Assembly (NCBI GenBank): GCA_900319715.1
Contig: ONPM01000042.1
Span: forward strand, 1-33,812
Reading direction: 5' to 3'
DNA length: 33,812 nucleotides
Source: an uncultured Prevotella sp.
GTDB taxonomy: Bacteria > Bacteroidota > Bacteroidia > Bacteroidales > Bacteroidaceae
A model generated the notes under the pieces. The model had not been told where the DNA came from. It made no database searches and was given only the letters and a program-made list of their open reading frames with translations. Position numbers and translations under genes: made by a program. This document shows, in pieces, positions 10,897 to 18,721 of this stretch; the first letter of the stretch is position 1; each line of letters begins with the position of its first letter.

Positions 10897-12234
10897 ATGA
10901 ATGCAGCACAAGTTGTAGAGCAGCTCAAGCAGCGCTTCCCCAATGAGCCGGAGTACATCCAGGCAGTTTCTCAGGTTCTTCCTACCATCGAAGAAGAGTA
11001 CAACAAGCACCCCGAGTTCGAGAAGGCCAACCTTATCGAGCGTCTTTGCATCCCCGATCGTGTTTGCGAGTTCCGCATCACTTGGGTAGACGACAAGGGT
11101 AATGTACAGACCAACATGGGCTATCGTATTCAGCACAACAACGCTATCGGCCCGTACAAAGGCGGTCTCCGTTATCACAAGAGTGTGAACCTGGGTATCT
11201 TGAAGTTCCTCGCTTTCGAGCAGACTTTCAAGAACTCTCTGACCACCCTGCCGATGGGTGGTGCCAAGGGTGGTTCCGACTTCTCTCCCCGTGGTAAGAG
11301 CGACGCTGAGGTGATGCGCTTCTGCCAGGCTTTCATGAACGAACTCTACCGTGTGATTGGTCCCGATGAGGACGTTCCCGCTGGTGACATTGGTGTTGGT
11401 GGTCGTGAGGTAGGTTACCTCTTCGGACAGTACAAGAAACTGACTCATCAGTTCCAGGGTGTGCTCACAGGTAAGGGAATCCCCTTCGGAGGTTCTCTCA
11501 TCCGTCCTGAGGCTACTGGCTATGGTACCGTATACTTCCTGACCTCTATGCTCGCTACTCGTGGCATCGAACTGAAGGGCAAGAAGGTGCTGATCTCTGG
11601 TGCCGGTAACGTGGCTCAGTATGCTGCTGAGAAGTGCCTGCAGTTGGGCGCCATCCCCATGACCATGTCAGACTCCGACGGCTACATCTACGATCCCGAC
11701 GGCATCGACCGCGCTAAACTCGACTTCATCATGGAACTGAAGAACGTGGAGCGCGGACGTATCAAGGAGTATGTCGAGGAATATCCGACAGCCCAGTATC
11801 ATGAGGGCAAGCGCCCCTGGTATGAGAAGGCCGACATCGCCCTGCCTTGCGCTACACAGAACGAGATCAACGGTGACGAGGCTGCTGCTCTGGTGAAGAA
11901 TGGTGTGATTGCCGTCTGCGAGGGTGCCAACATGCCTACCCTGCCTGAGGCTATCAAGATCTTCCAGGATGCCAAGTTACTCTACTCTCCTGGTAAGGCC
12001 TCTAACGCTGGTGGTGTGTCTGTATCTGGTCTTGAGATGTCACAGAACTCTGAGCGTCTGAGTTGGACCGCCGAGGAAGTTGACAACTACCTGAAGCGCA
12101 TCATGAACGATATTCACGAGAACTGTGTGAAGTACGGTACTGAGAAGGACGGCTACATCAACTACGTGAAGGGTGCCAACGTGGCTGGCTTCATGAAGGT
12201 TGCCAAGGCCATGATGGCTCAGGGAATCGTGTAA
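10897..12234 (+). CDS. gdhA: Hexameric glutamate dehydrogenase, probably NADP-specific
   Basis: A 445-residue protein, the usual length of the small hexameric GDH that interconverts 2-oxoglutarate plus ammonia and glutamate, the main ammonium assimilation step in Bacteroidales. Seen: YKGGLRYHKSVNLGILKFLA, the catalytic lysine loop LPMGGAKGGSDFSPRGKS (about residues 122-139), PAGDIGVGGREVGYLFGQY, the Rossmann segment VLISGAGNVAQYAAEK (about 231-246) and CEGANMPTLPEA. NADP preference is inferred from similarity to the assimilatory type. It has a strong consensus promoter and no SD sequence. A heptamer element containing its terminator starts directly after the stop codon. Confidence 0.96.
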   Translation: MNAAQVVEQLKQRFPNEPEYIQAVSQVLPTIEEEYNKHPEFEKANLIERLCIPDRVCEFRITWVDDKGNVQTNMGYRIQHNNAIGPYKGGLRYHKSVNLGILKFLAFEQTFKNSLTTLPMGGAKGGSDFSPRGKSDAEVMRFCQAFMNELYRVIGPDEDVPAGDIGVGGREVGYLFGQYKKLTHQFQGVLTGKGIPFGGSLIRPEATGYGTVYFLTSMLATRGIELKGKKVLISGAGNVAQYAAEKCLQLGAIPMTMSDSDGYIYDPDGIDRAKLDFIMELKNVERGRIKEYVEEYPTAQYHEGKRPWYEKADIALPCATQNEINGDEAAALVKNGVIAVCEGANMPTLPEAIKIFQDAKLLYSPGKASNAGGVSVSGLEMSQNSERLSWTAEEVDNYLKRIMNDIHENCVKYGTEKDGYINYVKGANVAGFMKVAKAMMAQGIV

Positions 12235-12237
12235 CAG

Positions 12238-12421
12238 GGTTTACAGTTTACGGTTTACAGTTTACAGATGATTAGATTGTAGGCAGAAAAATATAGACAA
12301 GAATATACCAAGAAGAGCGGGTTTCAGAAAAGAGGCTCGCTTTTTTGTGGGGCACATCTCCGAGGCTGTTAATAAAATATAAAAGTAATCATCTATAAAC
12401 TATAAACTATAAACTATAAAC
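12238..12421 (+). repeat. Heptamer-armed repeat element, copy 2
   Basis: Starts 4 bp after the gdhA stop codon. Left arm 12238-12267 is GGTTTACAGTTTACGG-type heptamers followed by ATGATTAGATTGTAGGC. Right arm 12386-12421 is TAATCATCT followed by ATAAACT heptamers. The arms are inverted, including the GATGATTA/TAATCATC border. The core (about 100 bp) contains the gdhA terminator. The heptamers and the 18-20 bp border are shared with copy 1 in the same orientation relative to the upstream gene. Confidence 0.8.
12313..12346 (+). terminator. Intrinsic terminator of gdhA within the repeat element
   Basis: Stem GCGGG (12317-12321)/CTCGC (12336-12340), extended by A/T and G.T pairs, followed by TTTTTT. 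Confidence 0.7.
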
Positions 12422-12432
12422 AAAAAAATCAT

Positions 12433-12440
12433 TACCTTTG
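12433..12440 (+). promoter_or_regulatory. -7 promoter box of rpsA
   Basis: TACCTTTG fits TAnnTTTG and starts 12 bp after the right arm of the heptamer element. It implies a long (about 125 nt) rpsA leader. Confidence 0.7.
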
Positions 12441-12450
12441 CAGCCGCTTT

Positions 12451-12571
12451 ATGCCCCAGAAGGGGCGATGGGAGCCGGAACAGGCGCTGACTCCCAGGAT
12501 TATTAACAATTAAAAGATGGTCTGATAAACGTCTGTTCAGACCCCTACCCCCTGAGAAAGGGGGCATAAAA
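12451..12571 (+). promoter_or_regulatory. Structured 5' leader of rpsA
   Basis: Three perfect hairpins lie between promoter and ATG. GCCCC-AGAA-GGGGC is at 12453-12466. GGTCTGA/TCAGACC is at 12519-12543 with an 11-nt loop. CCCCC/GGGGG is at 12548-12564 with loop TGAGAAA and ends 7 bp before the ATG. S1 is known to autoregulate its own translation in E. coli through its leader; a similar role here is inferred. The last two hairpins also resemble the palindromic repeat at 30141 and 31136 (TCAGACC...CCCCT...AGGGG). Confidence 0.6.
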
Positions 12572-14365
12572 ATGTCAGAATTAACAAAGAACGTAAAGCC
12601 GCTCGACGACTTCAATTGGGAAGAGTTTGAGAATGGCACGCCCGCTGGTGTCAGCCGTGAGGAACTTGACAAAGCGTACGACGAAACCCTGAACAAAGTG
12701 GCCGACCACCAGGTGGTGGAAGGAACTGTCATCTCCATCGACAAGAAGGAAGTGGTGGTCAACATCGGCTACAAGAGCGACGGTATCATCCCTGCTTCTG
12801 AGTTCCGCTACAATCCCGACCTGAAGATCGGTGACAAGGTGGAAGTGTATGTTGAGAGCGCAGAGGACAAGAAGGGTCAGTTGATCCTTTCTCACAAGAA
12901 GGCCCGCCTGAGCAAGTCTTGGGACGAGGTCAATGCTGCCCTCGAGCAGGATGCTATCATCCAGGGCTTCATCAAGTGCCGCACGAAGGGCGGTATGATC
13001 GTCGACGTGTTCGGCATCGAGGCATTCCTCCCCGGCTCGCAGATCGACGTTCATCCTATACGCGACTACGATCAGTTCGTTGGCAAGACCATGGAGTTCA
13101 AGGTGGTGAAGATCAACCAGGAGTTCCGCAATGTCGTCGTCTCTCACAAGGCTCTTATCGAGGCCGAACTGGAGGCACAGAAGAAGGAGATCATTGGCCG
13201 TCTGGAGAAGGGCCAGATCCTCGAGGGTACTGTCAAGAACATCACCAACTACGGTGTATTCGTAGACCTCGGCGGTGTAGACGGACTGATCCACATCACC
13301 GACCTGAGTTGGGGTCGCGTAGACGATCCTCACAAGGTAGTCGAACTCGACCAGAAACTCAATGTCGTTATCCTCGACTTCGATGACGAGAAGCGCCGCA
13401 TCGCCCTCGGTCTGAAGCAACTCAGCCCGCATCCCTGGGATGCTCTGGATGCTAACCTCAAGGTGGGTGACCACGTGAAGGGTAAGGTAGTCGTGATTGC
13501 CGACTACGGTGCATTCGTTGAGATCCAGCCTGGCGTAGAGGGACTGATCCACGTGAGCGAGATGTCTTGGAGCCAGCACCTGCGTAGTGCTCAGGACTTC
13601 CTGAAGGTAGGCGACGACGTAGAGGCAGTCATCCTGACCCTCGACCGCGACGAACGCAAGATGTCACTCGGCATCAAGCAGTTGCGTGAGGATCCCTGGG
13701 AGGCTATCGAGACCAAGTATCCTGTTGGTTCGAAGCACACCGCCAAGGTTCGCAACTTCACCAACTTCGGTGTGTTCGTAGAACTGGAGGAAGGTGTCGA
13801 CGGTCTGATCCACATCAGCGACCTCTCTTGGACCAAGAAGGTGAAGCACCCCTCAGAGTTCACGAAGGTTGGTGAGCCCATCGACGTCATCGTGCTCGAT
13901 ATCGATAAGGAGAACCGCCGTCTTTCTCTCGGCCACAAGCAACTCGAGGACAATCCTTGGGATGCCTTCGAAGAGAAGTACACCGTTGGTTCTATCCACG
14001 AGGGTAAGATCATCGAACTGCTTGAGAAGGGCGCTGTCGTTCAACTCGAGGAGAACGTTGAAGGCTTCGCTACTCCGAAGCACCTGGTGAAGGAAGATGG
14101 TTCACAGGCTGCCAACGGCGAGACTCTGCCCTTCAAGGTGATTGAGTTCAACAAGGACAGCAAGCGCATCATCCTCTCTCACAGCCGCACCTTCGAGGAT
14201 CCCGCTCGTGAGGAGAAGAAGGCTGCTGCCAAGAAGACCCGTGCTGCCAAGAAGGACGATACTCCGAAGATTGAGAACGTTGCAGCCAGCACCACACTTG
14301 GTGACATCGACGCCCTCGCACAGTTGAAGGCTCAACTGGAAGAAGGCGAAGGCAAGAAGAAATAA
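12572..14365 (+). CDS. rpsA: 30S ribosomal protein S1
   Basis: A 597-residue S1 with six S1/OB RNA-binding repeats, starting near residues 47, 130, 216, 303, 390 and 477. Repeats 3-5 are the most canonical (GTVKNITNYGVFVDLGGVDG, GLIHVSEMSW, GLIHISDLSW). S1 binds mRNA on the 30S subunit and helps translation initiation, which matters in Bacteroidetes where SD sequences are weak. The N-terminus is longer than the E. coli form and acidic; the C-terminal tail (about 535-597) is Lys/Ala-rich and disordered-looking (EEKKAAAKKTRAAKKDD). The gene is monocistronic with a structured leader and a strong terminator. Confidence 0.97.
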   Translation: MSELTKNVKPLDDFNWEEFENGTPAGVSREELDKAYDETLNKVADHQVVEGTVISIDKKEVVVNIGYKSDGIIPASEFRYNPDLKIGDKVEVYVESAEDKKGQLILSHKKARLSKSWDEVNAALEQDAIIQGFIKCRTKGGMIVDVFGIEAFLPGSQIDVHPIRDYDQFVGKTMEFKVVKINQEFRNVVVSHKALIEAELEAQKKEIIGRLEKGQILEGTVKNITNYGVFVDLGGVDGLIHITDLSWGRVDDPHKVVELDQKLNVVILDFDDEKRRIALGLKQLSPHPWDALDANLKVGDHVKGKVVVIADYGAFVEIQPGVEGLIHVSEMSWSQHLRSAQDFLKVGDDVEAVILTLDRDERKMSLGIKQLREDPWEAIETKYPVGSKHTAKVRNFTNFGVFVELEEGVDGLIHISDLSWTKKVKHPSEFTKVGEPIDVIVLDIDKENRRLSLGHKQLEDNPWDAFEEKYTVGSIHEGKIIELLEKGAVVQLEENVEGFATPKHLVKEDGSQAANGETLPFKVIEFNKDSKRIILSHSRTFEDPAREEKKAAAKKTRAAKKDDTPKIENVAASTTLGDIDALAQLKAQLEEGEGKKK

Positions 14366-14390
14366 TTTTTGAAATTGATATTCTGATGAG

Positions 14391-14426
14391 GGTCCCCTGC
14401 CATGTGATATGACGGGGGGCCTTTTT
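14391..14426 (+). terminator. Intrinsic terminator after rpsA
   Basis: GGTCCCC (14391-14397) pairs with GGGGGCC (14415-14421), followed by TTTTT. It ends just before the htpG promoter. Confidence 0.85.
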
Positions 14427-14428
14427 CT

Positions 14429-14445
14429 TTGGCACACTTTTTGCA
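14429..14445 (+). promoter_or_regulatory. Sigma-54-type promoter of htpG
   Basis: TTGGCACACTTTTTGCA matches the RpoN -24/-12 consensus TGGCAC-N5-TTGCA with exactly 10 bp between GG and GC. The predicted start near 14456 leaves about a 30-nt leader before the ATG at 14487. No convincing TAnnTTTG box is present in this gap. Activator sites are not obvious. Confidence 0.65.
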
Positions 14446-14486
14446 TAGACAAAAGTCGGAAATAGATTATTCAAAAATACAACACT

Positions 14487-16541
14487 ATGCAGAAAGGTAA
14501 CATCGGGGTTACGACTGAGAACATCTTCCCCGTCATCAAAAAGTTTCTCTACAGCGATCATGAGATATTCCTCCGCGAGATGGTCAGCAACGCCGTCGAC
14601 GCCACACAGAAGATGAAGACCCTCGCTGCCAACGGTGAGTACAAGGACGATCTGGGCGACCTGACCGTCCGCGTCAACTTCGATGCCGACAAGGGTACCA
14701 TCACCATCAGCGACCACGGTATCGGCATGACCGAGGAGGAGATCGACAAATACATCAACCAGATCGCCTTCTCTGGCGTCACCGACTTCCTCGAGAAGTA
14801 CAAGGACAATGCCAACAACATCATCGGCCACTTCGGACTCGGCTTCTACTCTTCGTTCATGGTATCGAAGAAGGTGGAGATCGTCACCAAGTCATACAAG
14901 GAAGATGCCAAGGCCGTGAAATGGTCGTGCGATGGCTCACCGGCCTATGAGATCGACGACGCCGAGCGCGCTGACCACGGATCGGACATCATCCTCTACA
15001 TCGACGACGACTGCAAGGAGTTCCTTGACAAGTATAAGTTGGAGGGACTGCTCAACAAATACTGCAAGTTCATGGCCGTACCCGTCGCCTTCGGCAAGAA
15101 GACCGAGTGGAAGGACGGCAAGCAGGTGGACACCGACGAGGACAATATTATTAATAATGTGGAGCCGCTGTGGACGAAAGCCCCGTCGACACTGAAGGAC
15201 GAGGACTACAAGTCGTTCTACCGCACCCTCTACCCCATGTCGGACGAGCCCCTGTTCTGGATCCACCTGAACGTCGACTACCCCTTCAACCTCACGGGTA
15301 TCCTCTACTTCCCCAAGATCAAGTCGAACATCGAGTTGCAGAAGAACAAGATCCAACTCTACTGCAACCAGGTCTTCGTCACCGACCAGGTGGAGGGCAT
15401 CGTGCCTGAGTTCCTCACCCTGCTCCACGGTGTGATCGACTCGCCAGACATCCCCCTGAACGTGAGCCGTTCTTATCTGCAGAGCGACCGCGAGGTGAAG
15501 AAGATCTCCACCTACATCACCAAGAAGGTGGCCGACCGTCTGAACTCAATCTTCAAGGAGAACCGCAAGGAGTACGAGGAGAAGTGGGACGACCTGAAAC
15601 TCTTCATCAACTACGGCATCCTCTCTGAGGACGGCTTCTACGACCGTGCCAAGGACTTCACCCTGATGAAGGACACTGACGGCAAATACTTCACCTTCGA
15701 CGAGTACAAGACCCTCATCGAGGCCAATCAGAAAGACAAGAACGACCAACTCGTCTACCTCTACGCCACCGACAAGGAAGAGCAGTACTCCTACATCAAG
15801 GCAGCCCAGGATAAAGGCTATAGTGTGCTGCTGCTCGACGGCCAACTCGACGTGCCCACCATCCAGACGCTGGAGCAGAAGTTCGAGAAGAGCCACTTCA
15901 CCCGTGTCGATGCCGATATCATCGACCGTCTGATCGTGAAGGACGACGGTCCAAAGAATACCCTCTCCGAGGAACAGTCTGACAATCTGTCAGCCGTCTT
16001 CCGCACCCAGATGCCGAAGATCGACAAGGCCGAGTTCATGGTGCAGGTAGATGCCCTCGGCGCTGAGGCCCGACCCGTCATCATCACGCAGAACGAATAC
16101 ATGCGCCGCATGAAGGAGATGAGCAAGTTCCAGGCAGGCATGGGCTTCTACGGCCAGATGCCCGACTCGTATAACATCGTGCTCAACTCAGACCACCCAC
16201 TGGTGAAGAAGGTGCTCGACGACAGCGAGGCTGCCACCGCCGAGGCCCTGAAGCCCATCGTGGCAGAACTGAAGGGACAGGAAGCCCGTCTGGCCGCCAT
16301 CCGTCAGGCTCAGGACAAGAAGAAGTACGACGAACTGACACAGGAGGACAAGGACCAGAAGGCCGAGGCCGAGAAAGCCGTCCAGGCCGAGAAGGACAAG
16401 AAGCAGGCCGTCATTGCCGACTACGCCAAGACGAACGACATCGTCCACCAACTCATCGACCTGGCCCTTCTCCAGAACGGTATGCTAAAAGGTGAAGCCC
16501 TCGATAAGTTCCTGAAGCGCTCTGTCGATCTTATCAAATAA
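14487..16541 (+). CDS. htpG: Chaperone protein HtpG (Hsp90)
   Basis: A 684-residue bacterial Hsp90, an ATP-dependent dimeric chaperone of the cytosol. The GHKL ATPase domain shows FLREMVSNAVDAT (catalytic Glu, nucleotide-contact Asn; about residues 28-40), ISDHGIGMTEEEI (about 75-87) and IIGHFGLGFYSSFMV (about 112-126). Middle domain segments include LYFPKIKSNIELQKNKI and DSPDIPLNVSRSYLQ. A charged Lys/Glu/Ala stretch (about residues 595-650) lies in the C-terminal part. Monocistronic; the upstream sigma-54-type promoter suggests stress or growth-state control. Confidence 0.96.
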   Translation: MQKGNIGVTTENIFPVIKKFLYSDHEIFLREMVSNAVDATQKMKTLAANGEYKDDLGDLTVRVNFDADKGTITISDHGIGMTEEEIDKYINQIAFSGVTDFLEKYKDNANNIIGHFGLGFYSSFMVSKKVEIVTKSYKEDAKAVKWSCDGSPAYEIDDAERADHGSDIILYIDDDCKEFLDKYKLEGLLNKYCKFMAVPVAFGKKTEWKDGKQVDTDEDNIINNVEPLWTKAPSTLKDEDYKSFYRTLYPMSDEPLFWIHLNVDYPFNLTGILYFPKIKSNIELQKNKIQLYCNQVFVTDQVEGIVPEFLTLLHGVIDSPDIPLNVSRSYLQSDREVKKISTYITKKVADRLNSIFKENRKEYEEKWDDLKLFINYGILSEDGFYDRAKDFTLMKDTDGKYFTFDEYKTLIEANQKDKNDQLVYLYATDKEEQYSYIKAAQDKGYSVLLLDGQLDVPTIQTLEQKFEKSHFTRVDADIIDRLIVKDDGPKNTLSEEQSDNLSAVFRTQMPKIDKAEFMVQVDALGAEARPVIITQNEYMRRMKEMSKFQAGMGFYGQMPDSYNIVLNSDHPLVKKVLDDSEAATAEALKPIVAELKGQEARLAAIRQAQDKKKYDELTQEDKDQKAEAEKAVQAEKDKKQAVIADYAKTNDIVHQLIDLALLQNGMLKGEALDKFLKRSVDLIK

Positions 16542-16544
16542 GGA

Positions 16545-16659
16545 ATGCTTTCCACGACAGTAAGAGATGCTTAGTCACACTGTTGGAGATGCCTGTTATA
16601 CCCCCATAACAGGCATCTCTTACTCTATTACAAGGCATCCCTTACTGCGTTAGAAGGCA
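16545..16659. repeat. Long imperfect palindrome with 22-bp internal period
   Basis: The centre is a perfect 14-bp stem GAGATGCCTGTTAT (16586-16599)/ATAACAGGCATCTC (16606-16619) with loop ACCCCC. Similarity between the arms continues outward to about 57 nt each. The right arm is a direct repeat of AGGCATCnCTTACT with a 22-bp period (16611, 16633, and AGGCATC again at 16655), and the left arm mirrors it. It may act as the htpG terminator, but the outer symmetry exceeds what a terminator needs. Confidence 0.75.
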
Positions 16660-16737
16660 TCAGAACGACCCTTAACTGTATATACCTATAAACATACCCC
16701 CGATTTTGCTATGTTGAGATGGCAAAATCGCAATAAC

Positions 16738-16761
16738 GGTCACACGGTCACAGCTGTGACC
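16738..16761. repeat. 16-bp palindrome GGTCACAGCTGTGACC, copy 1
   Basis: Perfect palindrome at 16746-16761, preceded by another GGTCAC half-site at 16738-16743. No T-run follows. Confidence 0.8.
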
Positions 16762-16859
16762 ATATCCCCTCTGAGGCAAAATAATTAGCCATTATTAATT
16801 ATAACACTCTTATATTCAAGCATTTACACAATTTCACTCTATCTCTTTCCATCTTAAAA

Positions 16860-16897
16860 GGTCACATGGTCACAGCTGTGACCGTGACCATTTTTTT
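16860..16897 (+). repeat. 16-bp palindrome GGTCACAGCTGTGACC, copy 2, terminator-like
   Basis: The same perfect palindrome at 16868-16883, flanked by GGTCAC and GTGACC half-sites, so a longer hairpin can form. It is followed by seven T, giving an intrinsic terminator shape on the plus strand. Confidence 0.8.
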
Positions 16898-16965
16898 GTT
16901 ATATTCCTGATGGTCTCGTAACTCATGCCTGTAACTCTGGAGAGTTGTCTTGGCTGGATAAAATG

Positions 16966-17020
16966 GTTATTACAACGGGACGGTTCTGTCATAACGAAAG
17001 AACCGTCCCGCTGTAATAAC
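16966..17020. repeat. 22-bp hairpin with REP-like GGGACGGTTCT core
   Basis: Left arm 16966-16987 and right arm 16999-17020 pair over 22 bp with one mismatch, around an 11-nt loop. The core CGGGACGGTTCT/AGAACCGTCCCG resembles the GGGGGACGGTT sequences at 32343 and 33620 near the RAYT-type transposase gene. It lies 6 bp beyond the stop codon of the HExxH lipoprotein gene. Confidence 0.8.
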
Positions 17021-17025
17021 AAACA

Positions 17026-18555
17026 CTAATTATTCTGCAGGAAATAGATGGTGTTGCCAAAACTGTCTTTGCCGATCTTGACATCGATAGGCAGATTTTG
17101 TACAGTGACAGTCTCACTTGGTGTGCAGTCGGAAAGTGTTGCTGTTCCGTTAATCGTAACACCTTCTATCTTGTGCGGAGTGGGTTCAACGGTCTTGATA
17201 TTTGTAAGCGTCAAGTTGTTAGCATCCACGGGAACAAAAACACAATCAGTTGCGGGGTGCTCAAGGAAAGTACATCCCTCGAGGGCGATGTTTTCCAATA
17301 GCACGATAGCCTGCAGTGAAGCCTGATAGTCTTTTAAGTCATTATCTGTCAGAATATAGTGGCCCAAATCCTGGATCATGGCATTGTTACGCGTTTTAGT
17401 GACAAGATAGGTACTTTTGCCGCTGCGGTGGGTCGCTATAAAGTCGAACAAGGGTTTCATGATATTGCTCTCAGGACCATACAACTTATCCAATTCTGCC
17501 ACGATACGATTACGGTCTGCATCGTCTGCGCTCTCCTGATAGTTGGCAGGCACGGGAATATCCTTGAGCAGAATCTCAACAGGTGACTGAAGACCATTTA
17601 CAAAACTCTTGAGAACCTCATCCTTACGGCCATCGCGGACAGCCAGGTCGATGGCAATGCTAAGCATGTAGGCTTCAGTACGCAAGGGGCTGGCCAGGTT
17701 GGTGCCGTCGTAATCCTGAATCACCGGATATTGATGATAGACGGAATGGACGACGTTGCGGCCAAAGTATTCTGCCGTCCCCTCATGGATATCGGTAAAT
17801 TTAGCCCTCTCCAGTTCACTGGCATATTCGGTATTGAACTTGTTGAGCCAGTACTTGGCGCGGCTGTAACTCTCAGTCTTGCGGTTTGCGTCATAGAGAA
17901 CGTTGACCAGCGACAGGACCATGAGTTTGCGGTAGACGCGCGAGTTATAGTCAACGGGGAATACCTGGGGTGCTTGTCCACTGGTATTCTTGGGATTGGT
18001 CCAACGGTTCTTGCCATCCTGCACATAGCGATGGAACGACTCATGATAGAACAGCGTCAGCAAGTCGCAGGTGTACATGGTGGGATTGAAAGCCTTTCCC
18101 ATCATTTTGCACTTGTTTTCAGTATCTTGGCGGCAATCCAGAATCATACAACAGTTACGACCCTTGAATTTGACAAGCAGGAACGAACCGCGTACCAGTT
18201 CGCCTGGTTGTTCCGTATAATCTGTGGGCCAATCGCTTTCGGGTATCTCCAGCTTGCCGTTGTCGTCGATAAGATAGATTTTCTTCAGGTCTTCTCTGAC
18301 AAACAGCAGTACGAAATCGTCAGGGTCCACTGTGGCGTCCCATACCTTGGTTGTTTGTGGTTTCGTCTTCTTGTAAGCAGCAGCCAGGAAGTCGGCGCGG
18401 CTTTCGAAGTCGTCGGCTACTTGGAGCAGTTCTTCCTGTTGGTCTTCGTTGGCAGGGGGAACAGGGCTGTCCTGTTGATCAGTACATGACGACAGAAGCA
18501 GGGCTAGTCCGCAAATAAGCACAGACATCAGCCGATTGGTTTGTAGTTTCTTCAT
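17026..18555 (-). CDS. Lipoprotein with HExxH zinc-protease-like motif
   Basis: A 509-residue protein from the ATG at 18555; a longer start at 18612 would place the promoter box inside the gene. It begins with a lipoprotein signal (ICGLALLLSSC, lipidated Cys24), so it is probably anchored on the cell surface or periplasmic face. Around residue 171, LFYHESFHRYVQ has the HExxH signature of zinc metallopeptidases, and 87 residues after the HExxH Glu, DIHEGTAEYFGR supplies a plausible third Glu ligand, the gluzincin arrangement. The last roughly 100 residues are rich in short beta-type motifs. I do not recognise a named family. A REP-like hairpin lies directly downstream. Protease activity is inferred, not shown. 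Confidence 0.7.
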   Translation of the reverse strand: MKKLQTNRLMSVLICGLALLLSSCTDQQDSPVPPANEDQQEELLQVADDFESRADFLAAAYKKTKPQTTKVWDATVDPDDFVLLFVREDLKKIYLIDDNGKLEIPESDWPTDYTEQPGELVRGSFLLVKFKGRNCCMILDCRQDTENKCKMMGKAFNPTMYTCDLLTLFYHESFHRYVQDGKNRWTNPKNTSGQAPQVFPVDYNSRVYRKLMVLSLVNVLYDANRKTESYSRAKYWLNKFNTEYASELERAKFTDIHEGTAEYFGRNVVHSVYHQYPVIQDYDGTNLASPLRTEAYMLSIAIDLAVRDGRKDEVLKSFVNGLQSPVEILLKDIPVPANYQESADDADRNRIVAELDKLYGPESNIMKPLFDFIATHRSGKSTYLVTKTRNNAMIQDLGHYILTDNDLKDYQASLQAIVLLENIALEGCTFLEHPATDCVFVPVDANNLTLTNIKTVEPTPHKIEGVTINGTATLSDCTPSETVTVQNLPIDVKIGKDSFGNTIYFLQNN

Positions 18556-18581
18556 AAATTGCAAAATTTTATATTTCGACA

Positions 18582-18589
18582 CAAAGGTA
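18582..18589 (-). promoter_or_regulatory. -7 promoter box of the HExxH lipoprotein gene
   Basis: TACCTTTG on the minus strand, 26 bp before the ATG at 18555; supports the shorter start. Confidence 0.65.
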
Positions 18590-18689
18590 CTGCATAAAAA
18601 TGAGAACACCAAAAATAATGATGACTTTTTTGGACTAGTAAAAAACTAAAAAAGTGCAAATAAAAAGCGTAGGTCTCAGATAAAATCGC

Positions 18690-18697
18690 TATCTTTG
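18690..18697 (+). promoter_or_regulatory. -7 promoter box of the two-TM membrane protein gene
   Basis: TATCTTTG, 24 bp before the ATG at 18722. It overlaps the alternative in-frame TTG at 18695, which argues against that start. Confidence 0.65.
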
Positions 18698-18721
18698 CAC
18701 AAACCTTTTATTTTAACGGAA

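Larger units (their letters stand above)
16542..17025. other. Gene-free palindrome-rich tract
   Basis: A 484-bp stretch without a credible gene. It contains four palindromic structures, listed separately: a long imperfect palindrome (16545-16659), two copies of a 16-bp palindrome (16746 and 16868) and a 22-bp hairpin (16966-17020). The sequence between them is AT-rich and otherwise featureless. Confidence 0.8.

Noticed and set aside
12581-13579. 332-codon open frame antisense to rpsA
   Set aside because: It mirrors codon bias of the S1 gene; the product is a low-complexity Leu/Asp/Val string without motifs, promoter or start context.
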